From the NCBI GenBank assembly GCA_023300185.1, contig CP097092.1, forward strand, positions 1,178,001 to 1,242,000: DNA of 64,000 bases, given 5' to 3'. Position 1 is the stretch's first letter. Every line of letters starts with the position of its first letter. A program made the position numbers and the translations under genes. The DNA comes from Lancefieldella parvula (GTDB lineage Bacteria; Actinomycetota; Coriobacteriia; Coriobacteriales; Atopobiaceae). Of the stretch, positions 44,333-53,668 are shown piece by piece. The notes beneath the pieces were generated by a model. The model was not told the origin of the DNA. It worked only from the letters and a program-made list of their open reading frames with translations, and searched no databases.

Positions 44333-46315
44333 TTAGAAACCGCCGCCACCGCCGCCACCGCCGAAGCCGCCGCCACCTCCACCAGAGAAGCCGCCGCCAA
44401 ATCCGCCACCAGAACTTGCTCTGGAGGAAGCGAGTGCTGCAGTAGAGACAGAATGAGCAGCTGTAACACTCTTAGTTACGCTGTCAATTGCATTAGTATG
44501 CATACCATTTCCATAGTAATACCAACTATAAACAGGCATGAACAGAGGATCGTTAAACAGTTCTGGCATTGCAACCTTCAGCTGATCAATAACCTTATCT
44601 GCAACACCCAGCGCGACTGCCATAACCAAAAGCCTATTCCAAAGAATGACATCGGTAGGAATAGCTTCATGCAAGTTGGTGAACTCAGTAAGCCACTTTC
44701 TTAGTGCTCGGGTCTTAGCAAGAGTCTCAACGCCCTCTCTGTTCATTAAATCAAAAGAGCCAATGCCTATAAGCGCAATAAAACCAGCAATGAAAAGAAT
44801 GAACAGATGGAATAGTAAATTACTAAATGAAATATCTGCCATGACACCCATAATAAAAGCAGCAGCTAAAACAAGGATATCAACTGCAATTAAAGCAGCA
44901 AGAATTCCCTTACCGTGGAACGGAATCTTATTTGTGCCAAACTTAGCAGCATAGCTAAGCTTGATGGGACTCTCCCATGACTCATATGCCTTATTAAAAT
45001 CTTCTGGATGCGATGAGGCGTATTTACCAATTTGTTTCATGGTAACAGTAGTATTTATCGCTCCAGATTCTCCGGCTTTATCAAAGATTAACTTCATTGC
45101 CTTGCTATCAATCTTATTTGACAAAGAACTGCCCGGATAGAAGGAAGGCTGACCTTCTGCAAGGTCTTGAACCTTTGTAAGACAATAATCGGACTTTTCC
45201 ATACCAAGGAAGTTTGTATTAACCGTCTTGTTCAAGCTGATGTATTTTGCGTCAGAAAGGTGCATAAGGGTTGCCGTTAAAGCATCTCCCTTAATTAGTT
45301 CTCCGTTATAAAGCATAGATAGAACCGCTGGATGATCATCAGATGGAACATCTCTATAGTAAAGATCGTTAAACTGAGGAGTCATAACCTTTTTATATTT
45401 AATGCGTAGCAGGATAACTGCAACAACGGTGATGGCTGCAAATACTAGTGGCGCATAAAGTATGAAAGCTACCTGAATTTTAGCAACCTCACGTTTGTGA
45501 TTTGCCTCATCGGCCCATGCTTGTTCCTCAGATAAGATGCTGTTCATTTTATTTTGCTGAATAGGAGCTAATCCAGAAACCCAATCAGTTGGAAACGTTA
45601 TACGAGCTTCCGCAAACTCATTAGTTCCTACACCAGGAACTTTATAAACAACTGCACTATTGGTAATTTCTACGTTTGCGTCCAGCGGACCATGTCCCCA
45701 AGCACGAACAGTATCTCCAGCAACTATAGACTGACCTGCAGGAACAGGAAGATGAATAGTAGCTGTTACATCTTTAGACTCTGAATCCCAGCCATCAGAT
45801 ACAAACTTCCAATATAATTCCGCAGTATCAGACCAACTTGTTACAACATTAGTAATGTCATACTCGATAGTGATATGTGCTGACTCATCATCATGCGCTG
45901 AATAAATCTTCAAATTCAACATATCGCTTGACTGAGAAGAAACATAATACTCATCTGAGTTGGCACTACTTCCACTTGAGTCTTTACTGTAAAGCTGACG
46001 TGTTCCTTGACTATCTTGAACAGTAACTGAGGTGATATTTACTTTAACGTCCTGTCCATTGTATTTATTCTTTCCAACGGGAAGATTCCAATAGACACCG
46101 TGAAAACTTCCTTTGAAGTAGAATGTACGAGTTTCTACAACATGCATCGTTCCGTCTTTTTGAACTGTTGCATCAATATCTACTTTATTAATTGAAAGAT
46201 CACGAGCAAACGTCTTGGTCGGAGCAATTAAAAACGCAACGGCCAAGAGCATTATGCAAAGCGCAATCCTCACAAACTGGCTCTTTTTAGAAGAGCGAAG
46301 CGAGACTTTATACAT
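44333..46315 (-). CDS. DUF2207 membrane protein with poly-Gly tail
   Basis: 660 aa. A signal or membrane segment (about 14-34), an extracytoplasmic beta-rich DUF2207 domain (DINKVDIDATVQKDGTMHVVETRTF, FHGVYWNLP), a membrane segment near 275-300, a cytosolic part, two more membrane segments near 465-520, and a C-terminal tail (last 25 residues) almost all Gly and Phe. This is the common architecture of DUF2207 proteins, whose function is unknown. Monocistronic. Confidence 0.85.
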   Translation of the reverse strand: MYKVSLRSSKKSQFVRIALCIMLLAVAFLIAPTKTFARDLSINKVDIDATVQKDGTMHVVETRTFYFKGSFHGVYWNLPVGKNKYNGQDVKVNITSVTVQDSQGTRQLYSKDSSGSSANSDEYYVSSQSSDMLNLKIYSAHDDESAHITIEYDITNVVTSWSDTAELYWKFVSDGWDSESKDVTATIHLPVPAGQSIVAGDTVRAWGHGPLDANVEITNSAVVYKVPGVGTNEFAEARITFPTDWVSGLAPIQQNKMNSILSEEQAWADEANHKREVAKIQVAFILYAPLVFAAITVVAVILLRIKYKKVMTPQFNDLYYRDVPSDDHPAVLSMLYNGELIKGDALTATLMHLSDAKYISLNKTVNTNFLGMEKSDYCLTKVQDLAEGQPSFYPGSSLSNKIDSKAMKLIFDKAGESGAINTTVTMKQIGKYASSHPEDFNKAYESWESPIKLSYAAKFGTNKIPFHGKGILAALIAVDILVLAAAFIMGVMADISFSNLLFHLFILFIAGFIALIGIGSFDLMNREGVETLAKTRALRKWLTEFTNLHEAIPTDVILWNRLLVMAVALGVADKVIDQLKVAMPELFNDPLFMPVYSWYYYGNGMHTNAIDSVTKSVTAAHSVSTAALASSRASSGGGFGGGFSGGGGGGFGGGGGGGGF

Positions 46316-46369
46316 GGAAACTCCTTTATGTTACTTTCGCAACTCTTCTTAAAGGATACCACGTACTGT

Positions 46370-46642
46370 TTAATCTGCTGGTGAATATGAGTTATCCAGT
46401 TCAAACAAAGCAGGTGGCAGGCCTTTATCCCACTCCTCTCCTACTTCCTCAGAAAGCAAATACTCATCAGTTTCTATAAAGGGAAGGTTGGCAATTCTTT
46501 TATTTCTTGATACTTCGAGATTGCATACAAGTGAGCTTGGACCGCTGAAGTCTAGAAGGCACCCGTAACAAATTCTCATGTCCTGAAACAGCTTTTCTCC
46601 GCATCTGGGGCAAATTTTTACGGAGTAGTTTTCTATAGCCAT
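46370..46642 (-). CDS. Small zinc-ribbon protein
   Basis: 90 aa from ATG 46642 (AAGGAG, 5 bp spacing). One ribbon, CPRCGEKLFQDMRICYGCLLDF, with two CxxC pairs that should bind zinc; the rest is unrecognised and acidic (SEEVGEEWDKG). Soluble. It is the last gene of the Tad pilus operon; a regulatory or assembly role is guessed from position. The DUF192 frame upstream overlaps it by 143 bp. Confidence 0.65.
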   Translation of the reverse strand: MAIENYSVKICPRCGEKLFQDMRICYGCLLDFSGPSSLVCNLEVSRNKRIANLPFIETDEYLLSEEVGEEWDKGLPPALFELDNSYSPAD

Positions 46643-47021
46643 AGCGACTCCTTCTTTCAACGTTGCTTTCTTCAGTACTTATTTCTTGAATGAGCACTTT
46701 CTGACCAACCTCAAACCATGGGAAATCATCAACTGATGGTCTTTCAAATGTGCAATAAGCACCCGCGCAGCTATGAATTTGTTTAGGATGTACTCGTCTC
46801 CGAATTTTTAAAATTTCTCCGTGATCGTCTGCAAATGCGATATCAATCGGATACGTCATTCCAAAAGTATGAACTGAAGAGCACCTTAGAAGTAAGACTG
46901 GAGGAGCTGTTATCTCGGTACCCAAAAGACCGACGAACTTTTCGAAGCCTCCTTGTAACAATTCAAAAATTTGCTCTGAATTAGGGACTTCTTCTATCGA
47001 AACCTGTACATTCATTTTCAA
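46500..47021 (-). CDS. DUF192 protein, C-terminus probably frameshifted
   Basis: The first 120 residues are a DUF192 domain (LLRCSSVHTFGMTYPIDIAFADDHGEIL, CAGAYCTFE), a family often seen near Tad pilus or archaeal surface-structure genes. From about residue 120 the frame is a shadow of the zinc-ribbon gene (RSRYGYRKLLRKN...), so the natural stop near 46665-46680 seems lost by an indel: TGA (AATAAGTACTGA) occurs in the next frame. Start TTG 47021, 7 bp after GGGAG; ATG 47015 is possible. Function unknown. Confidence 0.6.
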   Translation of the reverse strand: MKMNVQVSIEEVPNSEQIFELLQGGFEKFVGLLGTEITAPPVLLLRCSSVHTFGMTYPIDIAFADDHGEILKIRRRVHPKQIHSCAGAYCTFERPSVDDFPWFEVGQKVLIQEISTEESNVERRSRYGYRKLLRKNLPQMRRKAVSGHENLLRVPSRLQRSKLTCMQSRSIKK

Positions 47022-47476
47022 ATCACAACTCCCGACTTATAGGGACTAACAACAATTGAAGTTGTATGGGTGAGGTACAGAGGAGACTCTAATGACACTA
47101 AGGGGAGACGCACAGTATGTGGCCAAGGTCTGTACTTTAGAGTTGCTTGATATTTAGGAAAAACAGAGACCATATTCCCAATCCCCTCCTTTTCTCCCTC
47201 CATGGAGACGACAATGTCGCAATTGTCATCACATTTAAGAGCAGTTTTTATTTTCTGAGTTAAGTTTTCTAGCGTTCCTCCATCCGTGGAATGACTGGAA
47301 GAAATTCCATGAGCAATGATTTGATCTGCCGCAACACGATCAAACTTTGAGCACATATCTGCAAACTTAAATAAATTGATTGCAATTAGAGCAACCACTA
47401 ATACAACCGGAAGTACCAATGCAGTCTCAACAAACATTTGCCCTTTTTGGCAACAAAGAAATTTCATTTTTCTCAT
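47018..47476 (-). CDS. tadE: TadE-like pseudopilin
   Basis: 152 aa. A Lys-rich N-terminus, the sequence GQMFVETALVLPVVLVVALIAI (TadE-like hydrophobic helix with the conserved Glu), and a polar C-terminal domain. Minor pseudopilin of the Tad/Flp secretion system, processed at the inner face of the membrane. It overlaps its neighbours by 4 bp on both sides. Confidence 0.8.
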   Translation of the reverse strand: MRKMKFLCCQKGQMFVETALVLPVVLVVALIAINLFKFADMCSKFDRVAADQIIAHGISSSHSTDGGTLENLTQKIKTALKCDDNCDIVVSMEGEKEGIGNMVSVFPKYQATLKYRPWPHTVRLPLVSLESPLYLTHTTSIVVSPYKSGVVI

Positions 47477-49530
47477 ATGCCACCAAAAACTTTCTTAACA
47501 TCAATTTCTAAAGGAATCTCAATATCAATGACAGGAATGGTCAGCTTTGCAATTGTGATTTTGTCAGGCAAATACTGGAGAGAAAACGCACCAAGTGAAC
47601 GAGCTAAAGCAATTGGATCTGATGTATTAGGTATTTTCTGAACTAGTTCACGAATCGTTGATTCTTTCTCAAAGCCAGCTTGTTTCAAAACACTTTCTGT
47701 ATTAACAAGAACAGGCTTCATTTGTCTTAAATCACTTGGCTCTAATCCAGCGTCAATAACTATTTGTTTCAAAGCACTCTGTAATTTGGAGCCGACACTT
47801 CCACCTGTTATTCCGTCAACGTTATCAAGAAATTCCGACAGCTTAGAAGACCAAGAAGTTACACCATCCCCATATGAGATTAAAAGAGATCCCCACAAGC
47901 TCATTACCTTATCTATGGTCTGTCCAATAAACCCTCCCCTCCTTTCAACCTGATCAAAAAAGCTTGAAAGAACGTTGTTTGTAGAAGAGCTGTCTGGAGC
48001 AAGCGTTGCTCCGGATATTGCATATCCTTCTGGGAGAAAAACTGACTGCTCAAGTGTTCCTAAACTTCCTTGAAATTCTGGAGATGAACCTCCTCTTCTC
48101 ACAAATGAAATACATCCCCAAGCTCCTGGAGGACATAATCTGGGCCTAGCAACCTTTAGGGCATCAAGTGCTTTTTGAAATATTCCAGTTGATTTATCTG
48201 CAGCTTCAGACAACTTTTTTCGCAAATCTTTTATTTGCTGACGTGATGATTCATAAACTTCAGACTCTTCGACTACGATTTTCCAGTAATACTCAAACCC
48301 GTTATCAATATTTGTCGAAGCAGAAGCCACTCTTCCCACATCGCTGCTCGTAAAATGACAATGTTGACACTCATGAACCGCTCCAGAATCTAAATCTTGT
48401 AGCGATGCAAATCCCGCGTTTTCTCCTGTTGCTCCTGGACAAGACCTATGAGCATGAATGGTTTTCTCGCCATTTTCATAGGTGCAAGGCCAAATAGGCT
48501 TTAGATACAGGTCTGTTTTCTTTGTCTCTTCTAAATTATGTGGTAATCGAGGCAAATTCATTTCAACCTCACCATCAGCTGTTTCTTTATAAAATCCTTT
48601 AGAAAGTTCCGTAAACGCAAAGTTGTAAAACGCTTTTCGTATAGCAGAATCACGTAATTCTTCTGCAGTGCTTCCATTGACAATTTCTTGATCATATCGA
48701 GCTCTGTAATATGCTCTAGCTCGCTTTAAAGCGATACCGAACGTCCAAGAAGTTGGCGACGGGATAGATGGATTTATATCCCCAGAAAGACCAGCGAGAT
48801 GCTCTGCTCTTTCACGCATAGAATACGGACCTCCACCGCAGTCTGCCTCCCACGCCCTCTTTTTAGATGTCTCTGCTTTACTTTGTAACTCTTCAATTTC
48901 TTTTGCTATCTGCTGTAATAGCTCGCTCTGTTCTTTTAATTCATCTGACGAAACGTCGCTATTTAAATGTCCAAAATCAGATTGTGACTGAGCGGGAAAT
49001 AAAAGAGCTGATCCCACGAAGTTACCCGCATCAGTAGAGTTCTTTTGTATACAAGAGCTCGCCGCCATTGCTGCAAAAACTGGAAGCATTTTTTCAATTT
49101 CCTCTAAGCCTTCACAAGCTGAAGTAGCAAATTTTTTACGCGCTTCAAGTGTCTTAAAACCTGCATCACACAATTTAGAACCCGCTGAAGCTAAACCTGG
49201 AACACATGAAGCAACCAATCCGGCTCCAACACATAACAATCCTGATAACCCAAGACTCAAAATGCTTGCATCAATTACCTGCGCAATAGTTGTGTATTTA
49301 GCTACGACATTTTCTCCTGCCATAGAAGCCGCATCTGCTATTGACTGAGTTTTGTATGCTCTCGATGAAACCCAAGCGACCGATACCAGTGCGAATACAA
49401 GCGCTAGACATACTAAAAGCGCACTTGCAAAAGCGATTGACGTAATACCGCCTTTATCGTCTATAAACATGGAAAGTCCAAGCTTTATTCTCTTATGTTT
49501 ATCCTTTCCAAAAGGCAATCCAATCCGCAT
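47473..49530 (-). CDS. TadG-like pilus protein
   Basis: 685 aa from ATG 49530 (GAGGG, 5 bp spacing), overlapping the upstream gene by 32 bp; a start at 49470 is also possible. An N-terminal DDKGGITSIAFASALLVCLALVFALVSVAWVSS helix of the TadG/TadE type, then a large extracytoplasmic domain of about 600 residues with long helical stretches and a Cys/His patch (HAHRSCPG...ECQHCHF) that could bind metal. Possibly a tip or anchor component of the Flp pilus. Its exact role is not known. Confidence 0.7.
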   Translation of the reverse strand: MRIGLPFGKDKHKRIKLGLSMFIDDKGGITSIAFASALLVCLALVFALVSVAWVSSRAYKTQSIADAASMAGENVVAKYTTIAQVIDASILSLGLSGLLCVGAGLVASCVPGLASAGSKLCDAGFKTLEARKKFATSACEGLEEIEKMLPVFAAMAASSCIQKNSTDAGNFVGSALLFPAQSQSDFGHLNSDVSSDELKEQSELLQQIAKEIEELQSKAETSKKRAWEADCGGGPYSMRERAEHLAGLSGDINPSIPSPTSWTFGIALKRARAYYRARYDQEIVNGSTAEELRDSAIRKAFYNFAFTELSKGFYKETADGEVEMNLPRLPHNLEETKKTDLYLKPIWPCTYENGEKTIHAHRSCPGATGENAGFASLQDLDSGAVHECQHCHFTSSDVGRVASASTNIDNGFEYYWKIVVEESEVYESSRQQIKDLRKKLSEAADKSTGIFQKALDALKVARPRLCPPGAWGCISFVRRGGSSPEFQGSLGTLEQSVFLPEGYAISGATLAPDSSSTNNVLSSFFDQVERRGGFIGQTIDKVMSLWGSLLISYGDGVTSWSSKLSEFLDNVDGITGGSVGSKLQSALKQIVIDAGLEPSDLRQMKPVLVNTESVLKQAGFEKESTIRELVQKIPNTSDPIALARSLGAFSLQYLPDKITIAKLTIPVIDIEIPLEIDVKKVFGGI

Positions 49531-49969
49531 AAGAACCCTCAATCCAATCTGGATACGTACTAGCAGATAAACTTGAATGCAAGACAATCCCTTGGTTATC
49601 CGTCTGACCTGCAAGGAATAAACACCAGCCTATTGGCGGCATCGCTGCCACATGACCCGTAATTTCAATCAAGACATCGTTTTCTTTTTTATCAATAGAG
49701 ATATTCCAGTCCTCATCTCCACCCTTATGAAATAGAGGTATCTCTGGTATAGCCTTAAGTCTGCGTTTGATATAGGACTCTATTAACTCAGTGTCAGAAG
49801 ACGTTGTTGCTACTCTTAATCCTTCTGCACAGGCTCCATCCATAACTGTCTTTGTATAGAGAATGCAAACAGGTTCTACAAGCAATGCAATAATCATCAG
49901 AATAACGGGAAATAAAAGTGCTGCTTCTACTGACGCTTGACCAGCATTCTGTTTAAAACGAGAGAACAT
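49499..49969 (-). CDS. tadE: TadE-like pseudopilin
   Basis: 156 aa, with AGQASVEAALLFPVILMIIALLVEPV, the TadE-type hydrophobic helix with the conserved Glu, and a beta-rich C-terminal domain. Overlaps the preceding gene by 17 bp. Confidence 0.8.
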   Translation of the reverse strand: MFSRFKQNAGQASVEAALLFPVILMIIALLVEPVCILYTKTVMDGACAEGLRVATTSSDTELIESYIKRRLKAIPEIPLFHKGGDEDWNISIDKKENDVLIEITGHVAAMPPIGWCLFLAGQTDNQGIVLHSSLSASTYPDWIEGSYADWIAFWKG

Positions 49970-50201
49970 CTTTGGCTAAATCTAAAAGAGAGTCATGCAT
50001 AGTATGTGAAGCAGCTTGAGTAGCCAGTTGAACAACTGCTCCATTTTGCACAAAGTGATATATCACACCAAGAGACGTAATGACAATTAAGCACGAAAAT
50101 AAAACTAGAGCATATTCAAGCGTTGCTTGTCCTTGTGTATTCTTAACCCCTAGTTTGATTCTTCTAATAGATTCTTTACATCTTGAGTAGAGATATGACA
50201 T
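49953..50201 (-). CDS. Small TadE/Flp-like pseudopilin
   Basis: 82 aa. GQATLEYALVLFSCLIVITSLGVIYHF is a pilin-type hydrophobic helix with Glu at +5, preceded by a basic segment and followed by a short amphipathic tail. Start ATG 50201 behind a strong AAGGAGGG site, although it overlaps the preceding gene by 52 bp. A minor pilin is likely. Confidence 0.7.
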   Translation of the reverse strand: MSYLYSRCKESIRRIKLGVKNTQGQATLEYALVLFSCLIVITSLGVIYHFVQNGAVVQLATQAASHTMHDSLLDLAKDVLSF

Positions 50202-50614
50202 GTTGAGACCCTCCTTATCTCTCCCTGATCAGAAATAGTCACAAGCTCCGACCAATTTCCACCATTAACCAAACAGCTCCATACATTGCCAGCTAGATCT
50301 AAATATCCGGAATAAACAAGCACACAATCAGCTCTTTGCTGATAGCCCTCTAAAATACTCTGGGCTTCGTTTTGAATAGTTTCTTTACTATCTCTTTGCA
50401 CGGAATTCTGTTTAAACAAATCTTCTGCTGCTGCATATGAGATCGGCTGTTCATTGGCTTTTTTGTCGTCTCTATTTTCATGAGTCTGCACATAGTCTGA
50501 GCTCGTATTTGATGAATGGTCCTGTTTTCTTGGTAATACGAGAAGTGCAGCAAATAGCAAACATACAGTGATAATAATAAACACAGAATAAGCAGCAGTA
50601 CTCTTTCTGCTCAT
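50150..50614 (-). CDS. Single-pass membrane protein of the Tad locus
   Basis: 154 aa. One N-terminal membrane segment (about 9-27), then a polar region (HSSNTSSDYVQTHENRDDKK) and a small C-terminal domain (ADCVLVYSGYLDLAGNVWSCLVNGG). No family recognised. Its start overlaps the flp stop, so it is translationally coupled to the major pilin. Probably extracytoplasmic pilus accessory protein. Confidence 0.6.
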   Translation of the reverse strand: MSRKSTAAYSVFIIITVCLLFAALLVLPRKQDHSSNTSSDYVQTHENRDDKKANEQPISYAAAEDLFKQNSVQRDSKETIQNEAQSILEGYQQRADCVLVYSGYLDLAGNVWSCLVNGGNWSELVTISDQGEIRRVSTCHISTQDVKNLLEESN

Positions 50615-50799
50615 AGAGAATTAATTCCCGATGTAATTGCTTCCCAAAGCTCAGAAACTTTACCCTTAAAAGCAATAATTGCGACAATTGCAATAACTAC
50701 AAGTACACCAACCAAAATTGCATACTCAGTAGTTCCCTGTCCGGAATCATCCTCTTTTAAGCCTTGTAGATACCTAAAAAATTGATAGAAGAACATCAT
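50611..50799 (-). CDS. flp: Flp-type pilin, major pilus subunit
   Basis: 62 aa. The motif GQGTTEYAILVGVLVVIAIVAI is the Flp prepilin signature: cleavage after the Gly in front of the hydrophobic helix, with Glu at +5 and Tyr at +6. The C-terminus (WEAITSGINSL) is short, as in the family. It polymerises into the Flp pilus. Located between tadC and the accessory gene. Confidence 0.9.
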   Translation of the reverse strand: MMFFYQFFRYLQGLKEDDSGQGTTEYAILVGVLVVIAIVAIIAFKGKVSELWEAITSGINSL

Positions 50800-50814
50800 C
50801 GGCTTTCCTTTCTC

Positions 50815-51429
50815 TTAAGAAGAAAATGCAGGTCCAAGCAAGGGACCTAAAATTGCAAGTAACATTGCTGGAACAATCAGCGTTCCCAGAGGGATGAGCA
50901 TTTTAATTGGAATCTTTTCGATTTCCGTTTCTAACAGCGAGCGCTGCTCATCGCGAAGAACTGAAGCTTGTCTATCTAATATTTCTGCAAGAGGAGTTCC
51001 AAAAGTAAGCGCCTCATTTACAACAGTCGCAAAGCTTTTTAGCGATGGAACTCCCACTCTGGCAGCCATCTGATTGAGAGCTTCTTCACGAGTAGTAGCA
51101 CCAAGCTTCCAAGTCATATGAGCATTTGAAAGCTCTTTTGATAGCTCGCCGGATTCTCGTAAACAATACAAATCTAGTGCCGAATCAAAAGATAGCCCTG
51201 ACGACAGTCCAAGAATCAAAATATCAATCATTTCTGGCATCTCGCGTAGACATGATTTTCTTGTAAACTCTAACTTTGCTCGACGACTCACTCTCCTGTG
51301 GCTTTTTACACCTCTAATAATTTGCTGGCAATAACGCTGAAAATCAAAATGATTCAAATTTACGGGCATAACCAAGACAAGAATGGCTATGCATAACGCA
51401 AACGCTAAAGAGCAAATTAGATCTATCAC
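50815..51429 (-). CDS. tadC: TadC-like inner-membrane platform protein
   Basis: 204 aa from GTG 51429 (GGAG, 7 bp spacing; the longer frame is antisense-like overlap with tadB). A T2SF domain (EMPEMIDILILGLSSGLSFDSALDLY) and membrane segments at both ends. It overlaps the tadB stop by 4 bp. With TadB it forms the membrane platform of the pilus machine. Confidence 0.85.
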   Translation of the reverse strand: MIDLICSLAFALCIAILVLVMPVNLNHFDFQRYCQQIIRGVKSHRRVSRRAKLEFTRKSCLREMPEMIDILILGLSSGLSFDSALDLYCLRESGELSKELSNAHMTWKLGATTREEALNQMAARVGVPSLKSFATVVNEALTFGTPLAEILDRQASVLRDEQRSLLETEIEKIPIKMLIPLGTLIVPAMLLAILGPLLGPAFSS

Positions 51430-52361
51430 TTCATTACTCCTTTCATAATGCTTCGAATAATCAAAAGAGCAACGCAATCCATGACCATTGCAATTGATGT
51501 GCATATAACGCCCGATGGCGTAAATAAACCCTTTTGAAAGTCCGGCGATAGAAGCGACAAGACAATCAATAAAACAACTGGGAGAAGACATACAATTCGA
51601 GCAGATAATCTAACTTGAGCAGTCTTTGTTGCTATGAGCCTTTGATTCTTCTCTTGTAGTTCAACTAACTCAGCAGTTTTCTGTAAAAGACTCTTAAGCG
51701 GAGAACCTGTTCTATGTGAAATTACTAAAGCACTAGCCAGCAAATTAACACCTGGAGCATCCAACCTTTCTGCCAAGTCCTCAATAGCTTCTTCAATAGG
51801 AAAACCGCACTTGATTTGCATGTCTGCAATATAAAAATTTTCTGATACGACACCTTCTGTGTGTTTACTGACATATTCAATAGATTGTGAAAGTGTGAGA
51901 CCTGATCCAAGAGCAACGGCGATTGTTCTAAAAATCGAAGGCATCATATGGGCAATTTCTAAAGCAGACTGATGCTTAGCATGTTCATATAGAAAATAAG
52001 GAACGAGAAATAACGAGAAAACACCGCAAAGCGTACCTATCACAGACTCAAATAGAACGCCAAGCAAGATGGATGCAGCTATGCCACTAATAAAAAACAG
52101 CACAAAAGCATCACTGACTAAGGTGATTCCGTATTTGTACAGAAAACGATTACGTAGCTGTGTTGATATATAAGAAAAAGGCTCCCATTTGAGCAAGCGC
52201 TGGACAAAAGTACTATTGCGTGCAAATTGAAAAAACTGAACTACATAACCTGTTATTCGTGCATTTATTTGAGAGATAGTTTTTTCCTCACCGTTGCAAG
52301 CAAGAAAATAAATAATTACTCCAAACGCACCTCCTGTGATTGTGGAAGTAAAGACATCCAT
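51426..52361 (-). CDS. tadB: TadB-like inner-membrane platform protein
   Basis: 311 aa. Membrane segments near residues 5-20, 80-120 and at the C-terminus, with a T2SF domain (MMPSIFRTIAVALGSGLTLSQSIEYVSKHTEG). Overlaps the end of tadA by 46 bp, suggesting coupling. Pairs with TadC. Confidence 0.88.
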   Translation of the reverse strand: MDVFTSTITGGAFGVIIYFLACNGEEKTISQINARITGYVVQFFQFARNSTFVQRLLKWEPFSYISTQLRNRFLYKYGITLVSDAFVLFFISGIAASILLGVLFESVIGTLCGVFSLFLVPYFLYEHAKHQSALEIAHMMPSIFRTIAVALGSGLTLSQSIEYVSKHTEGVVSENFYIADMQIKCGFPIEEAIEDLAERLDAPGVNLLASALVISHRTGSPLKSLLQKTAELVELQEKNQRLIATKTAQVRLSARIVCLLPVVLLIVLSLLSPDFQKGLFTPSGVICTSIAMVMDCVALLIIRSIMKGVMK

Positions 52362-53668
52362 GAAGTAACCTCCTTTTTATTGAGTATTCCTTCTTGTATT
52401 GCGCGATTGATAAAAGAAGGAATTTTTACAAAAAGCCAACTTCTTTTCTGCACGTCAAACGACACCACCTCTTGCACTTCAATTGATCCTGACGAAGACA
52501 AGGAGATTTCTGAAACGCTGGTCACATATCGTTTTCCATCAGGAAATCTTTGAGACATAACTATCAGATCAAGTGCAGTGGCAATCTGCTTTTCTATGAT
52601 TTCTGCAGGTAAGTCCATTCCAAAACGAGCCATCAACACTAGGCGCAATATTGCCTCTTGAGCGGTTCCGGCATGCAATGTAGTTAAAGAACCATCGTGA
52701 CCTGTATTCATAGCCTGCAGCATATCAATGCACTCTTCACCTCTTACCTCTCCTACTACAATGCGATCTGGCCTCATTCGGAGCGCATTTCTCACCAATG
52801 ATCTAATGGTTATTTCTCCTGTTCCTTCTATTGAGGCAGGTCGAGCCTCTAGCCTGACCACATTTGGATGCGAATCAAACTTAAGCTCCGCTGAGTCCTC
52901 AATAGTGACAATTCTTTCTGACTTTGAAATTTCACATGAAAGTGCATTTAAAAGCGTTGTCTTACCAGATCCTGTTCCTCCAACAACCGCAATTCCCTGT
53001 CTGCACTTCACAGCCCAAGACAAAAATCTTGCGAGCCATTGAGGCAATGATTTCATTTCCACTAGCCTGTCCAAAGAAGTAATTTTTCCAGTGAATCTTC
53101 GAATAGTTACCGAAGTGCCATTCACTGCAACAGGGCTTGCAACCGCATTGACACGGTCCCCATTCTCAAGTCGAGCGTCAACAATAGGACTTACCCTATC
53201 CAGCCTTCTTCCTAATGGAGATAAGATACGATCCATAACAATCAAAATCTGCTCTTCAGAGTCAAAGACTGTTTTTGATTCAAATAGCTCGCCGTTTTTC
53301 TCGTAAAACAAATTGTTGCAACCGTTAATCATGATTTCAGTAACATCTTTATCATTCAGTAGCGGCTGAATTGGACCAAGACCACATACTTCATTTATTA
53401 CCTGTTCGATTGTTTCCTCATAGTCAACTGAACTAAAGAGCTCGTCCTTCGCTTCATTAACAATTGCCTCACAGGTAACTCTTAGTTCGTCTCTTACGCG
53501 ATCGATATCACTGCCTGTTATAAGAGAAGAAACCGTAGAAAGTCCTAATCGAGAAACAAGTTTTTCTTTTAACTTCTTTCTAGCCTTCTGAAATACTTCT
53601 TTTTGGAGTAGTGAGTCATTCTCATCTTGCGCCTCAATTTGCTTAGCAACGCGTTCAAAGACAAGCAT
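52316..53668 (-). CDS. tadA: Tad pilus ATPase (CpaF/TadA)
   Basis: 450 aa, the usual length. The secretion ATPase domain has AVVGGTGSGKTTLLNAL (Walker A near 235), EDSAEL, and VVGEVRGEECIDMLQAMNTGHDGSLTTLHA (Walker B and His box). It powers pilin assembly. Overlaps tadZ by one base and tadB by 46 bp. Confidence 0.93.
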   Translation of the reverse strand: MLVFERVAKQIEAQDENDSLLQKEVFQKARKKLKEKLVSRLGLSTVSSLITGSDIDRVRDELRVTCEAIVNEAKDELFSSVDYEETIEQVINEVCGLGPIQPLLNDKDVTEIMINGCNNLFYEKNGELFESKTVFDSEEQILIVMDRILSPLGRRLDRVSPIVDARLENGDRVNAVASPVAVNGTSVTIRRFTGKITSLDRLVEMKSLPQWLARFLSWAVKCRQGIAVVGGTGSGKTTLLNALSCEISKSERIVTIEDSAELKFDSHPNVVRLEARPASIEGTGEITIRSLVRNALRMRPDRIVVGEVRGEECIDMLQAMNTGHDGSLTTLHAGTAQEAILRLVLMARFGMDLPAEIIEKQIATALDLIVMSQRFPDGKRYVTSVSEISLSSSGSIEVQEVVSFDVQKRSWLFVKIPSFINRAIQEGILNKKEVTSWMSLLPQSQEVRLE

